From NCBI RefSeq assembly GCF_900112575.1, contig NZ_FOMH01000002.1, positions 310,001-374,000 on the forward strand: a stretch of DNA of 64,000 nucleotides, read 5' to 3'. Shown in pieces: positions 16,508-27,137 of the stretch; the first letter of the stretch is position 1, and each line of letters starts with the position of its first letter. The stretch is from Flavobacterium phragmitis (GTDB taxonomy: Bacteria; Bacteroidota; Bacteroidia; Flavobacteriales; Flavobacteriaceae). Made by a program: the position numbers and the translations under genes. The notes beneath the pieces were generated by a model. The model did no database searches. It was not told the DNA's origin and saw nothing but the letters and a program-made list of their open reading frames with translations.

Positions 16508-17221
16508 ATGGGAAGAGCATTCGAATTTAGAAAAGGAAGAAAAATGAAACGTTGGTCAGCAATGGCCAAAACATTTACCAGAATTGGTAAAGATATCGTA
16601 ATGGCTGTTAAAGAAGGTGGGCCAAACCCAGACGCTAATTCTAGATTAAGAGCTGTTATACAAAATGCGAAAGCAGCCAACATGCCGAAAGACAATGTGG
16701 AGCGCGCAATTAAAAATGCAAGTAATAAAGATACTGCTAACTATAAAGAGATTTTGTTTGAAGGATATGCTCCTCACGGAATTGCAATCTTGATTGAAAC
16801 TGCTTCTGACAACAATAACAGAACAGTTGCAAACATTAGAAGTTACTTTAACAAATGTAACGGAACAATGGGAACTCAGGGTTCTGTTGAGTTTATGTTT
16901 GATCACACTTGCAACTTCAGAATTGCAAAAGACGGAATCGATGCTGAGGAATTAGAGCTAGAATTAATTGATTTTGGTGCTGAAGAGGTTTTTGAAGATG
17001 AAGATGGAATCTTAATCTACGCTCCTTTTGGAAGTTTTGGTGCTTTACAGAAAGAATTAGAGAACAGAGGTCTTGAAATTTTATCTTCTGGTTTCGAACG
17101 TATTCCGCAAATCACAAAAGAATTAACTGAAGCGCAAATCGCTGATGTTGAAAAATTAATCGAGAAAATCGAAGAAGATGATGACGTAATGAACGTTTAT
17201 CATACTATGAAAGAAGAATAA
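16508..17221 (+). CDS. yebC: YebC/PmpR-family protein
   Basis: The 237-residue cytosolic protein begins MGRAFEFRKGRKMKRWSAMA, a Bacteroidetes variant of the YebC start, followed by IGKDIVMAVKEGGPNPDANS and the family core NIRSYFNKCNGTMGTQGSVEFMF. Members have been described as transcriptional regulators and, more recently, as translation factors easing ribosome stalling at proline stretches; which applies here cannot be told. It is monocistronic with a strong promoter and terminator. Confidence 0.93.
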   Translation: MGRAFEFRKGRKMKRWSAMAKTFTRIGKDIVMAVKEGGPNPDANSRLRAVIQNAKAANMPKDNVERAIKNASNKDTANYKEILFEGYAPHGIAILIETASDNNNRTVANIRSYFNKCNGTMGTQGSVEFMFDHTCNFRIAKDGIDAEELELELIDFGAEEVFEDEDGILIYAPFGSFGALQKELENRGLEILSSGFERIPQITKELTEAQIADVEKLIEKIEEDDDVMNVYHTMKEE

Positions 17222-17248
17222 TATAAATAATATACTAAAAATATTTTA

Positions 17249-17278
17249 AGCTCCAGAATTATCTGGAGCTTTTTTTAT
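17249..17278 (+). terminator. Terminator after yebC
   Basis: AGCTCCAGA and TCTGGAGCT arms followed by seven T residues. Confidence 0.9.
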
Positions 17279-17320
17279 TCAAAATGTGGAAAACCGTAAG
17301 GTTTTATTTAATTAAATTTC

Positions 17321-17328
17321 TATTTTTG
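17321..17328 (+). promoter_or_regulatory. -7 box before the toxin-associated gene cluster
   Basis: TATTTTTG matches TAnnTTTG. It implies a leader of roughly 190 nt before the TTG start at 17524. No TTG at -33 is visible. It is the only TAnnTTTG match I found in the 17279-17523 gap. Confidence 0.4.
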
Positions 17329-17431
17329 GCAAAATTTTAATAGTCTATTACGTTTTAAACTAACCCAAATCTTAAATATGAATAGAAACTCTACTCTCTG
17401 AATAGCCTGATTTTTAAAAGATTAGAATCCA

Positions 17432-17449
17432 TTTTTTGTACACAAAAAA
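17432..17449. promoter_or_regulatory. Palindrome in the long leader of the gene cluster
   Basis: TTTTTTGT and ACAAAAAA arms are separated by AC. The site lies between the -7 box and the first gene of the large cluster, where an operator could act. No binding protein is suggested by the sequence. Confidence 0.3.
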
Positions 17450-17523
17450 CAAAACTTCTCTCTTAAAAATCACATCTATACCTGATTCCCCTTTCCCCAA
17501 AACATAACCAAACCTACTATAAA

Positions 17524-20500
17524 TTGAAAAAAATTACTTCAAAGTATACTTCTTTTGTATTAAGTATCGTTTTATTTCTTGTAAGTTTTAATAGTTTTTC
17601 TCATACTTATCTTGATACAATAAGCAATAAGAAGAAACCTCTTCCTGCAAATAATGTTATTTCAAACAGTGCACTTAATTTAGCTTCTCAACCCTTTCAA
17701 TATCGTCAAAATACTGAGAGTGAATTCACTGATAGTTATCTTCAGAAAAATTATCCTATATCTCAGGAGACCAACGATAATCTAAATAAAGCAAAAGCTA
17801 CTTTTGAAGAAATCGAAAAAAACAGCAATGTTACCGATTTTCTTGAGCCAAAAAAACTATCGATGCTTCCTCTTGGTATCAAGAAAACAATTGGAGGTAT
17901 TCAATATATGCTTGGAATCAGCAATGCGAAGTTTACACCTACATATACTGAACTAACTGCTTTTGTTCGAATCATCATACCACAAGGTGATTCTAGCGGC
18001 AAAATGAAGGAATTGTTCTTTGGTGCCAATAATATCAAGCTATCTCATAAAGGAGGTCTAGTTGGAGATACTAATTTAGTTTTGTTAGGCGATTTTCCAA
18101 TAAAGATGTTTGGAGAGAGTTCACTCCTGATCTTAAAAGGAGGAATGGACATGAAAACTGGTAACATTGAAAACAAAACATATGTTACTATTGACTGTAA
18201 TGGTTTCAAAGAACTTGGTATTACGGCTGATTATGAATTTTCAAGAAATGTACTTGAACCTGTAGATGATCAATATAATATAATTCCCAGTCCTAAAAGA
18301 GTAACCGCAAGTTTTAAAACTGTAGTTACCAACTGGAACGATATTTTAGTAGAACTTTCTCTTCCTAAATTTAAATTAGCATCTTCTAAAAAAAGTTTAT
18401 GTTTTGAGTTAAATACCGCTGTCCTAGACTTTAGTGATATTAGAAACTCTACCTCAATAGTCTGGCCTAAAGATTATGAAAAAGATTATCTCGTTCCTGG
18501 AAACGAAAATTTATGGAGAGGTTTATTCGTTAAATCCCTAAAAGTAATTCTCCCTGAAGAATTTAAAAAGAAAGGAAGTGATAAAAGACTAACATTTGAA
18601 GCCAGTAACTTATTAATAGACCGAGTAGGAGTCTCCGGTACTTTTACTGCAAGTAATATTTTAAGTCTTGACGAAGGAAATGCTTCCGGATGGCAGATTT
18701 CTGTTAATGATATCAGCTTGACTCTAAGGGCAAATTCATTAGTCGCGGCTGGATTTGGCGGTGATATCCTCTTACCTGTTTCCAGCCAAGGCTCTAAATG
18801 TGCCGGAAATACAAGATCGGAACTCGCTTATAAAGCATTAATAGATCCTTTAAATGATGAATATCTTTTAAATGCCTCTGTTTCTAATGGGCTTTGTTTC
18901 CAAGCATTTAAAGGAACAGCTGTCATAGAAAAAAACTCCTACGTCGAAATAAAGGTAAAGGAAGGCAAATTTTTACCTAAAGCAGTTCTCTACGGTACGC
19001 TATCACTAAATGCAAGCAGTAAACCTATTACTGCCCAAGAAGCAATTGCATTAGAAAAAACAACTTCCAACGATACATCTGCTACTGGCGAAAAGAAAGA
19101 AACAGTATCTTTTAAAGGACTGATCTTTCAAAACTTAATGTTGCAGACCGTTTCTCCATACATTAGTGCGGATTATTTTGGATATAAAAATGTACAAAAT
19201 GATGGTTCTACAGTCAGCAATTTCCCTGTAACAATTAATGAAATTGCTTTAGTCTCCACTGATGAAAGCGCAAGCTTAAAAGTTGACATTGCTGTTAATT
19301 TGATGGAAAATCAGTTTAATGGACAGACTAAATTTTATGTCGTTGGGAAATTTGGCAAAGAAGAAGGGATTCAAAAGTGGAAATACGACCACCTCAAATT
19401 TGAAACCATCTCACTTGCTGCCGATCTTGGAGGGGTTAAGTTTAAAGGGAGCATTACTATTTTAGACAATGACCCTATTTACGGAAATGGTTTTAAAGGA
19501 ATGCTTGGTGCCGACTTTACAGGAGGTATAAAAGTAGAAGCCAATGCTATTTTCGGGTCAACCACTTTTAGATACTGGTATGTTGATGCCATGGTCGACA
19601 ATCTTAATATTCCTGCTGGAGCCATAACTTTCAAAGGTTTTGGTGGTGGTGCATATTATAAAATGAAAAAAGATGGATTCAGTAATAAATTTGTTGCCTC
19701 TGGATCTAATTATGTACCCGACGCCGATTCTGGTCTTGGTGTAAAAGCCATGATCAAATTTGCAGGAACTGCGACTGCCGATGCTTTTTGGGGAGGCTGT
19801 GGTTTTGAAATTGCTTTTAATACGCATGGTGGTATAAACAGGATCAGTATCTACGGAGAAGGTCACGTAATGCAACCATTTAAAATACCTATTCCCGAAG
19901 AATTAACAAGTGCTTTAAAAGCCGTTACAGAAAGTGAAGCTTTACTTTCAAAAGTTGCTGTTGAGGCTCTAAAGACATCCAATTTATCGAAAGCCGCTCA
20001 GGATTTTTATCCTAACGAAGTACAGACTTCCATGGGAATTAATGCCTTTGCTGCAATAGAATATGATTTTAGACTAAAAACGCTTCATGGATCTTTTGAT
20101 TTATATATCGATACTCCAGGAGGTTTTATTAAAGGACGAGCTTCTGGAAACAGGGCTGGATGGGCAGTTTTACACTTCGCTCCAGACAAATGGTACATTC
20201 GTATGGGGACACCTACGGATCGATTAGGAATAAAACTTGCCGTTGGATCTCTTGCTGTAGAAGCTGGAGGTTACTTTATGCTTGGAGATGATATTCCTGC
20301 AAGCCCTCCTCCTCCTCCAATTGTGGCAAAATTATTAGGTGTAGATATTGCTACACTCGATTATATGCGAGACGAGAATAGTATAGCCTCCGGTAAAGGT
20401 TTTGCATTTGGATCTGATTTTAGCTTAAGCACAGGAAATATAAGCTTCTTGATGTTTTATGCTAGTTTCGATTGCGGATTTGGTTTTGACATTATGGTGA

Positions 20501-22245
20501 AAGATTATGGTGAAGCCGCATGTAAAGGATCGGGACAAATTGGTCTTAACGGATGGTATGCTAATGGTCAATCTTATGCTTACATGCAGGGAGAACTTGG
20601 AATCAACATAAAATTATTCTTTGTAAAGAAGAAAATATCCATTATAAAAGGAGGCGGTGCCGTTTTATTACAGGCCAAATTACCAAATCCTCTCTGGATT
20701 CGGGGTTATATGGCCGGTTCATTTAATTTGCTCGGTGGTTTAGTTAGAGGAAGTTTTAGATTTAAAGTCGAATTTGGAAAACAATGTGAATTTATAAGTA
20801 CGAATCCTTTGGAGGGCTTAAAATCAATTGCTGATATTAAACCTTCAGAAGGAACCAAAGACGTAGATGTATTTACCGTTCCACAAGTTGGTTTTAATAT
20901 GCCTGTTGACAAAAACTTTAAGATTGAAGATGATCAGGGCACAAAAACATACCGCTTAAAACTAGAAGAATATACGATCAAAAAAGATGGTGTTCCAGTA
21001 GCAGGAAGTGTAAGCTGGAATGAAAAAGGTGATTTGGCTAGTTTTAACTCTGTTGAAGTTTTACCACAGCATTCAGATTTGGTCTTAACTGTAAAAGTAA
21101 GTTTTCAGGAATATACAAATGGTGCTTGGAAAACTATCTACGATGAGGGACAAATTGCTATGGAAACAGAAACTAGAAATTTCTCTACCGGAGCTGCTCC
21201 AACCAATATTCCTGTGAGTAATATTGCTTATTGCTACCCTGTTTTTGATCAAAAATATGTTTACCAAAATGAAAGTAAAAAGGCTTATGTAGTTTTAAAA
21301 CAAGGACAAACTTATTTGTTCGAATTAAAACCTGGACAGTCTCAAAAAGCATTTTATAAAACGGGAACTAAAACAGATACTGCAGCATTAACCTATGATA
21401 GTTCTCTTAAAAAGGTAAGCATTGATATTCCTGTTTTGCAAACAGCAAAACCGTATAATTTAACTTTAATGACCTTGGAAACCAAAACAGATGCCAATGG
21501 AAATTTAACCGAAAGTTATACAAAACAAGATTTAGGAGCAGATGCTGATGTGAGTGTTAAAGACAATAAACTAGCTGAAACAGTTGTTGGTGGCGATGGT
21601 GTTGAGTTATTACAATATAATTTCAACACAAGCCAGTACAATAGTTTCCAAGAAAAAATGGCTGCTAAAAAACCAAAACAAACATTGGTGGAAATTATTT
21701 ATATGGATGTTCATGCACTTCAATCGCAAAATAATTCGACTGAACCATTTGATGAAATCGAATTGATAGGAAATGCAAAAACTTTAAATGTACCCTTGGT
21801 AAATACAGAAGCTGTATTAGATGATACTTACTATAAAGAAGAAATCTATCCATTAATCTATAAAGGATATCCATTAGAGAATGATTTGAAATTTGACAGA
21901 AATACAGCCTTGCTAGGAGTTCCTCCAACGAAAGGTGTTGAAACATTAGTATGGTATCAAGATTATATTTTAAATAATCCTAACAGCTTTATGTTGAAAG
22001 AGTATTTGCCATATCGCTATAATTTACCTTTTTATTACAAAAATGATTTCCGCGATTTAAGATATAAGATTGTCAATAAGTATTATAATACAGGTAATCA
22101 GAGTATGATTGCTAAATATGATTATATCATTAATGGAGAATTTCCATATATTAAAAAAGGACTTTATAACATAAAATTGGTTTATACATTACCAGGAGGA
22201 CAACCTGGAACAAGCTCAGTTTTTACATTCAACAAATCAAATTAA
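17524..22245 (+). CDS. Large exported beta-rich protein, first gene of the toxin-associated cluster
   Basis: The 1573-residue protein starts with TTG (ttgaaaaaaatt) and has a signal peptide, MKKITSKYTSFVLSIVLFLV then SFNSFSH. No named domain was recognised. The sequence is glycine- and strand-rich, with a proline run ASPPPPPIVA near residue 925. Residues 1-900 look like repeated strand-rich modules (for example FKGFGGGAYYKMKKDGFSNK). The last 500 residues look Ig-like. There is no T9SS sorting domain and no toxin-like tail. Downstream, one base after the stop, is the fibronectin-type gene, so both are cotranscribed. Recurrence of this type of gene next to Bacteroidetes polymorphic toxins is my recollection. 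A structural or secretion role is inference. Confidence 0.7.
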   Translation: MKKITSKYTSFVLSIVLFLVSFNSFSHTYLDTISNKKKPLPANNVISNSALNLASQPFQYRQNTESEFTDSYLQKNYPISQETNDNLNKAKATFEEIEKNSNVTDFLEPKKLSMLPLGIKKTIGGIQYMLGISNAKFTPTYTELTAFVRIIIPQGDSSGKMKELFFGANNIKLSHKGGLVGDTNLVLLGDFPIKMFGESSLLILKGGMDMKTGNIENKTYVTIDCNGFKELGITADYEFSRNVLEPVDDQYNIIPSPKRVTASFKTVVTNWNDILVELSLPKFKLASSKKSLCFELNTAVLDFSDIRNSTSIVWPKDYEKDYLVPGNENLWRGLFVKSLKVILPEEFKKKGSDKRLTFEASNLLIDRVGVSGTFTASNILSLDEGNASGWQISVNDISLTLRANSLVAAGFGGDILLPVSSQGSKCAGNTRSELAYKALIDPLNDEYLLNASVSNGLCFQAFKGTAVIEKNSYVEIKVKEGKFLPKAVLYGTLSLNASSKPITAQEAIALEKTTSNDTSATGEKKETVSFKGLIFQNLMLQTVSPYISADYFGYKNVQNDGSTVSNFPVTINEIALVSTDESASLKVDIAVNLMENQFNGQTKFYVVGKFGKEEGIQKWKYDHLKFETISLAADLGGVKFKGSITILDNDPIYGNGFKGMLGADFTGGIKVEANAIFGSTTFRYWYVDAMVDNLNIPAGAITFKGFGGGAYYKMKKDGFSNKFVASGSNYVPDADSGLGVKAMIKFAGTATADAFWGGCGFEIAFNTHGGINRISIYGEGHVMQPFKIPIPEELTSALKAVTESEALLSKVAVEALKTSNLSKAAQDFYPNEVQTSMGINAFAAIEYDFRLKTLHGSFDLYIDTPGGFIKGRASGNRAGWAVLHFAPDKWYIRMGTPTDRLGIKLAVGSLAVEAGGYFMLGDDIPASPPPPPIVAKLLGVDIATLDYMRDENSIASGKGFAFGSDFSLSTGNISFLMFYASFDCGFGFDIMVKDYGEAACKGSGQIGLNGWYANGQSYAYMQGELGINIKLFFVKKKISIIKGGGAVLLQAKLPNPLWIRGYMAGSFNLLGGLVRGSFRFKVEFGKQCEFISTNPLEGLKSIADIKPSEGTKDVDVFTVPQVGFNMPVDKNFKIEDDQGTKTYRLKLEEYTIKKDGVPVAGSVSWNEKGDLASFNSVEVLPQHSDLVLTVKVSFQEYTNGAWKTIYDEGQIAMETETRNFSTGAAPTNIPVSNIAYCYPVFDQKYVYQNESKKAYVVLKQGQTYLFELKPGQSQKAFYKTGTKTDTAALTYDSSLKKVSIDIPVLQTAKPYNLTLMTLETKTDANGNLTESYTKQDLGADADVSVKDNKLAETVVGGDGVELLQYNFNTSQYNSFQEKMAAKKPKQTLVEIIYMDVHALQSQNNSTEPFDEIELIGNAKTLNVPLVNTEAVLDDTYYKEEIYPLIYKGYPLENDLKFDRNTALLGVPPTKGVETLVWYQDYILNNPNSFMLKEYLPYRYNLPFYYKNDFRDLRYKIVNKYYNTGNQSMIAKYDYIINGEFPYIKKGLYNIKLVYTLPGGQPGTSSVFTFNKSN

Positions 22246-22246
22246 T

Positions 22247-24322
22247 ATGAATTTTAAATTTTTACTTATTTCCTTCTTTATTGCAACTGGAATATCTAAT
22301 GCGCAGGATAAACAGGTAAAAGATACCCTACAAGACAATAAAGAAATAGGTATACAACTTATAGCAAGAGTTCAAAAAGATAAAATTTTATTACGTTGGG
22401 CTGTTAATGATCCTATTGCTTGGAAAAAGCTAAACCGATATGGATATTTAATTGAAAGGGTTACAGTTACAAGAGATAAAAAAACCCTTGCAAATCCTGA
22501 AAAAGTGGTTTTGGCAAAAGTGCTAAAACCAGAGCCAATAGAGGCATGGGAAAAAATCATTGAAACAAATGACGATGCCGCTATTGTGGCACAAGCACTT
22601 TATGGTGAAGACTTTGCAGTTACTGGAGCTGATAATATGGAGGCAATTGTAAATCTATCAGAAGAAACGCAGCAAAGATTTACGTTTGCATTGTACAGTG
22701 CTGATAAAGATTTTCAAATCGCCAAAAAAGCAGGGTTAGGTATTGAAGATAATACAGTTAAACCTAATGAAAAATACATTTACAGAGTCAGTTCAAATGT
22801 GCCTGAAACGGAAATGAAGATTTTATACAGTGGTGTATTTGTTGGTTTAAAAGATTATGAACCAATGCCTAAACCGATAGATTTTACAGCCAATTTTACA
22901 GATAAAAGCGCTATGCTGAGCTGGAATTTTAAAATTTTATCACATGCTTATGGCAGTTATTACATTGAGCGATCAACAGATAAGCAAAATTTCAAGAGAA
23001 TTACTGATAAGCCTTATACCAGTTTAAGTCAGGAAAACTCGAATAATAACAGAATTTTTTATATCGATTCTATTGCCAATAATACCGCATACAGTTATAG
23101 GATTCAAGGTATTTCATCTTTTGGAGAACTTGGGCCTTACTCAGAAATTGTTTCTGGAAAAGGGAAAGAGTTACTAAAATATGTGCCCCATCTTACAGTA
23201 AAAGAATTTAAAGACGATACAACCGTAAACTTAATTTGGGAATTTCCTGAAGAGGGAAATAATGAAATTACTGGATTCGAACTTAATCGTTCTGATGAGG
23301 ATGGCGGAAAATATACCACCGTTGTAAAAAACATTTCACCTAAATCTAGAAATGTTGTTTACAATAAATTACTGCCAAGCAATTATTTTACACTTACTGC
23401 CGTAGGAAAAAATGGAAACAGCAGAACCTCTTTTCCAATGCTGGTACAGCCTGTAGATTCTATTCCCCCTGCTAAACCTATTGGTTTGAAAGGGACAATA
23501 GACAGCTTGGGAGTTGTTAAATTAACATGGACACCTAACAGGGAAAAAGATATGTTGGGTTACAGAATTTACAAAGCCTACAATCCTGATGAAGAATACA
23601 GCCAATTGACTGTAAGTCCAAGTGAGCCAAATACTTTTGAAGATAAAGTTGTTATCAAAACATTGAACAGCAAAGTCTATTACAAGATTATTGCTGTCGA
23701 TTATCGCTATAATATGTCTGTTTTTTCAGAGCCTTTGATATTAAAAAAACCAGATTTAATTCCTCCTGCTTCACCTGTATTTACAAAATATGAAATAAAA
23801 GATGGATCCGTTTTTCTGGAATGGGCAAATAGTTCAAGTGATGACGTTGCCGTACATCAATTGTATCGAAGAGAAAATGACCAGCAGGATTGGACTTTAG
23901 TTTTGGAAACTAAAAATAAAGAAGAAAAATATCAGGATAAGAATGCTATAGAAGGCAACTCTTACTCCTATGCTATATATGCAAAAGATGAAAGTAATTT
24001 GGTTTCGATTCCTTCGCCATTTCTAAATTTATTTATCCCTAAGTACTCCCTGCTTCCTCCTGTTAAAGGATTTTTTGCACAAGTCAACAAAACAATTAAT
24101 ACAATTGATTTGTCTTGGGATTATTCCAATGAGGTAGAAAGCTTTGAAATCTATAAATCTTCAGATAAAGATGCTTTACAGTTAATTCAAATCGTTGCAG
24201 GAAAAACAAAGCGTTTGTCTGATCCGACAATTACCATAAATACTAATTACAAATACGGTATTAGAGCAGTCGCTAAAGATGGCAGAATGTCTAAAATGGA
24301 TTTTTATACCGTAAAATTTTAA
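22247..24322 (+). CDS. Exported fibronectin type III-repeat protein
   Basis: The 691-residue protein has signal peptide MNFKFLLISFFIATGISNAQ. Residues about 30-205 form an N-terminal domain with ILLRWAVNDPIAWKKLNRYG and DFAVTGADNMEAIVNL. About five fibronectin type III-like domains follow (from residue 210 to the end), recognised by recurring patterns such as VKLTWTPNREKDMLGYRIYK and VFLEWANSSSDDVAVHQLYR. It starts one base after the preceding stop. FN3 arrays usually act as extracellular or periplasmic spacers or binding modules. It has no CTD, so a periplasmic or surface location by another route is likely. Confidence 0.8.
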   Translation: MNFKFLLISFFIATGISNAQDKQVKDTLQDNKEIGIQLIARVQKDKILLRWAVNDPIAWKKLNRYGYLIERVTVTRDKKTLANPEKVVLAKVLKPEPIEAWEKIIETNDDAAIVAQALYGEDFAVTGADNMEAIVNLSEETQQRFTFALYSADKDFQIAKKAGLGIEDNTVKPNEKYIYRVSSNVPETEMKILYSGVFVGLKDYEPMPKPIDFTANFTDKSAMLSWNFKILSHAYGSYYIERSTDKQNFKRITDKPYTSLSQENSNNNRIFYIDSIANNTAYSYRIQGISSFGELGPYSEIVSGKGKELLKYVPHLTVKEFKDDTTVNLIWEFPEEGNNEITGFELNRSDEDGGKYTTVVKNISPKSRNVVYNKLLPSNYFTLTAVGKNGNSRTSFPMLVQPVDSIPPAKPIGLKGTIDSLGVVKLTWTPNREKDMLGYRIYKAYNPDEEYSQLTVSPSEPNTFEDKVVIKTLNSKVYYKIIAVDYRYNMSVFSEPLILKKPDLIPPASPVFTKYEIKDGSVFLEWANSSSDDVAVHQLYRRENDQQDWTLVLETKNKEEKYQDKNAIEGNSYSYAIYAKDESNLVSIPSPFLNLFIPKYSLLPPVKGFFAQVNKTINTIDLSWDYSNEVESFEIYKSSDKDALQLIQIVAGKTKRLSDPTITINTNYKYGIRAVAKDGRMSKMDFYTVKF

Positions 24323-24339
24323 ATTATTTCAGAACCTAT

Positions 24340-25695
24340 ATGAAAAACTTTATATTATTATTTTTTGTCTTTTTTGTCTTTAAAGTACAAGGACAAACTT
24401 ATACTATAAAAATTTCATATGACGCATCCTCCGATGGTTGCCACGCGGCCCGTTACAATTGGGATTTTTTAGGAGATAATAATTCAATTGATTCATTTAA
24501 CAGTGGTGGAAACAGTATGAATATCTCAAGTACTAAAACATATCCGAATGTTCCAAATTACAAAAAATTCAAATTCCATTCTATAACTTCATGTACTCCT
24601 TTAAGAGCAGTTGAAGGATGTGAATCAAATGATACTTTAACTGTAACAAGCAAAAAATTACTTACTGGAAATTATTTAGGTTTTGGAGGATGTAACGGCG
24701 GTGGAGAAGTATCTTATTTTAAACCAAATGTTACTATTAGAAATTTAAATACGGCAGCTCCCAACGAAATATGTGCAGGAGCTCAGCTTGATTTAGCCGC
24801 ATTTCCGGCTGGATTTCCCGGTGAAGCGTATCATTGGCAATATTCAAAAGATAATCAGGCAACATGGATAGATATTCCACTTACCATAAATGGAATACCG
24901 ACTAACGATATTGCAACAACTACTGTTTATATGCAGCAGATTCTGGGAGACAGCCACACCAATTATATTGGAAAACAAATTTACTTTAGACTTGGATACG
25001 GCCAGACCAGAAATTTTACAGATGCATTGGCAATAACGTATATGGCTTGCGCACCTGTAATCGAGAGCATTGTTTATAAAGCACCGAAATGTAATGGCGA
25101 TGCAATTTCGCAGTTTGATGTTACTTTTGACAGGCCTTTAAAGACTGAATTGAGTGAAGATATTTACATTATAAAGATGAAAGATGTCGATAATGGAATT
25201 GAAAGAAATGAACGTCAAAATATCACATCTATTGGCACTACACCACCTTATACTTATTCTTTTACTAATCTAGATGCTTTAGAAAAAGGCCGAACATACA
25301 GAATAGTTTATCAAACTCGAATTACAGATCCAGCTGATCCTTCCAAAAAAATCTTAAAAGGATTTATTGAATCAACTCAGACCTTTACTTATAACGAACC
25401 TCCTCCATTAACATTCGGATTGGAAGGAAATAATCCTATATGCCATAATGATACCATTTCTATTACTATTACGGCTAATGGAGGCTCAGGCGAATACTAT
25501 TACTACTCTATAGATGGAGGTAATCCTATCCGTTTTACTGATAAAACTAAAGTTTCATCATCAATCGTTAATGGTGCAGTAACAGAAATAAGAACAGGCA
25601 GTCAAAAAATTGATTTGGCTACAAGTACTAAACTAGAATATGATATTATAGTCACAGATGGTAACAATTGCATTGAAAAAAAGATATCACCATGA
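24340..25695 (+). CDS. Exported protein ending in an incomplete SprB-type repeat (paralog 1)
   Basis: The 451-residue protein has signal peptide MKNFILLFFVFFVFKVQGQ. The middle, from about residue 160, holds a shared domain seen as YHWQYSKDNQATWIDIP, IGKQIYFRLGYGQ and a conserved Cys region MACAPVIESIVYKAPKCNGD. From about residue 353 the C-terminus reads like the first strands of a SprB repeat (CHNDTISITITANGGSGEYYY...DIIVTDGNNC) and stops at IEKKISP, before the last strand. The stop overlaps the next start (ATGA). The next two genes are paralogs with the same architecture. Confidence 0.75.
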   Translation: MKNFILLFFVFFVFKVQGQTYTIKISYDASSDGCHAARYNWDFLGDNNSIDSFNSGGNSMNISSTKTYPNVPNYKKFKFHSITSCTPLRAVEGCESNDTLTVTSKKLLTGNYLGFGGCNGGGEVSYFKPNVTIRNLNTAAPNEICAGAQLDLAAFPAGFPGEAYHWQYSKDNQATWIDIPLTINGIPTNDIATTTVYMQQILGDSHTNYIGKQIYFRLGYGQTRNFTDALAITYMACAPVIESIVYKAPKCNGDAISQFDVTFDRPLKTELSEDIYIIKMKDVDNGIERNERQNITSIGTTPPYTYSFTNLDALEKGRTYRIVYQTRITDPADPSKKILKGFIESTQTFTYNEPPPLTFGLEGNNPICHNDTISITITANGGSGEYYYYSIDGGNPIRFTDKTKVSSSIVNGAVTEIRTGSQKIDLATSTKLEYDIIVTDGNNCIEKKISP

Positions 25696-27128
25696 AAAAA
25701 TTATTTTTATTGCTTTTATTCGTTTTTGTCTCTCATTCCTTTGGGCAGACTTATGATATTGTTATTGCTTACGAGCGTCAGCCTACTGATGAAAAGAGAC
25801 AAGAATATCTTTCAACCTATCCCCAATTTTCGCAAGAATATCTGGCTTGGGGTCTAAATGGCAACAGCAGCAGATTAGTTAAAATGAACAGCAATGATAA
25901 TAGCGGCAAGACCTATATTGATAATGCCTTAGGTTATTATTTTAAAAGAACCAGCGGACCTCAATTAACCTATATAAATTTTAAAAATGTACTGGCAGAA
26001 AGTTCATTTACCGATTATTTTATAGATGTTTCAATTTACAATGCTTATGGACAGACATTGTATTCTGTAGATACTGGTGATCAAAATATAGAATTTGACG
26101 ATTTAATAAATCCCGGTAAGAATCATCAGCTCATAACCACTTATGCGGGTAATTTTTATGTTCAAAGTTTTAAACCCAATGTTTCTATATTCTTACCTCC
26201 AAACAGAGATCCTGCGGGAGGGACAAAAACTATTTGTGCCAATGAACAATTTGGGGTGTTCGCTTATCCTCAGGGATTCCCAATGGAAGTATACAATTGG
26301 CAGTATTCTTTAGATAATAAAAACACATGGCGAGATGTTCCAGCCGCATTTCACGTTTCTAATCCAGATTTTACAATTTCTGACCTTTTAGGCAGTAATC
26401 ACTTAGACTATATTGGTAAAACTATTTATTTTAGAATGGGATACAATTCAATGGTATTTGCAAATGGTTTGGAATTTCCATTAGTTTATTCCACATGTGC
26501 GCCTGTTGTGACTCAAGTGGAATATAATTTACCTCCACTTTGTAATGGAGATAATATTCGTGATATAACTCTAACATTCGACAGAAATTTAAAACCGGGA
26601 GAAGAATTACGATTTTTTCAGCTAAAAGCGGTAAACACTGCCACAAATTTACCAGATTCAACTCCACCTATCTTATATCCTGTTTTCAGCGAAGGTGATC
26701 CAAGAAACGGTGTAGTTACGACATTTGATGAAAAAACCTTAAACGTTTTTACGTATACTTTGTCGAATTTTAGAGGTTTGAACCCAGGAGCAACATATCA
26801 AATACGATATCAAGCTTTTGAAAACAATGCTAGCAAGGGATTTTCTTTTTCGCCAGAGGCCGATAATATAGAATACAAAGAGCCAGAACCAATTTCCTTT
26901 GAAATTAATAAGGCTAACAATCCTTTATGTGCAGATCAAACTGTAGAAATTACAATTGATGTACATGGCGGTACTGGAGATTATATATTTTATGTTGATG
27001 ACGTAAAACAGACCAATCCGGAACCAGAAAAAGAACAAGATGGGTATTACCACATAAGAGGATTAACTCCCACAGCAAATAATAATATAAAAGTAACTGA
27101 CAGTAATGGCTGTATTGAAAAAAACTAA
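25692..27128 (+). CDS. Exported protein ending in an incomplete SprB-type repeat (paralog 2)
   Basis: The 478-residue protein has signal peptide MKKLFLLLLFVFVSHSFGQ. The shared middle domain appears as VYNWQYSLDNKNTWRDVP, IGKTIYFRMGY and TCAPVVTQVEYNLPPLCNGD, followed by a long Ig-like segment with LTFDRNLKPGEELRFF. The C-terminus, from about residue 397, is a truncated SprB-like repeat (NPLCADQTVEITIDVHGGTG, IKVTDSNGCIEKN) that again stops before the final strand. It overlaps paralog 1 by 4 nt and is 9 nt from paralog 3. No sorting domain is present. Confidence 0.75.
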   Translation: MKKLFLLLLFVFVSHSFGQTYDIVIAYERQPTDEKRQEYLSTYPQFSQEYLAWGLNGNSSRLVKMNSNDNSGKTYIDNALGYYFKRTSGPQLTYINFKNVLAESSFTDYFIDVSIYNAYGQTLYSVDTGDQNIEFDDLINPGKNHQLITTYAGNFYVQSFKPNVSIFLPPNRDPAGGTKTICANEQFGVFAYPQGFPMEVYNWQYSLDNKNTWRDVPAAFHVSNPDFTISDLLGSNHLDYIGKTIYFRMGYNSMVFANGLEFPLVYSTCAPVVTQVEYNLPPLCNGDNIRDITLTFDRNLKPGEELRFFQLKAVNTATNLPDSTPPILYPVFSEGDPRNGVVTTFDEKTLNVFTYTLSNFRGLNPGATYQIRYQAFENNASKGFSFSPEADNIEYKEPEPISFEINKANNPLCADQTVEITIDVHGGTGDYIFYVDDVKQTNPEPEKEQDGYYHIRGLTPTANNNIKVTDSNGCIEKN

Positions 27129-27137
27129 TCCCAAAAT

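Noticed and set aside
17524..22245. TonB-dependent receptor or SusC
   Set aside because: No TonB box, plug domain or C-terminal barrel signature was seen.
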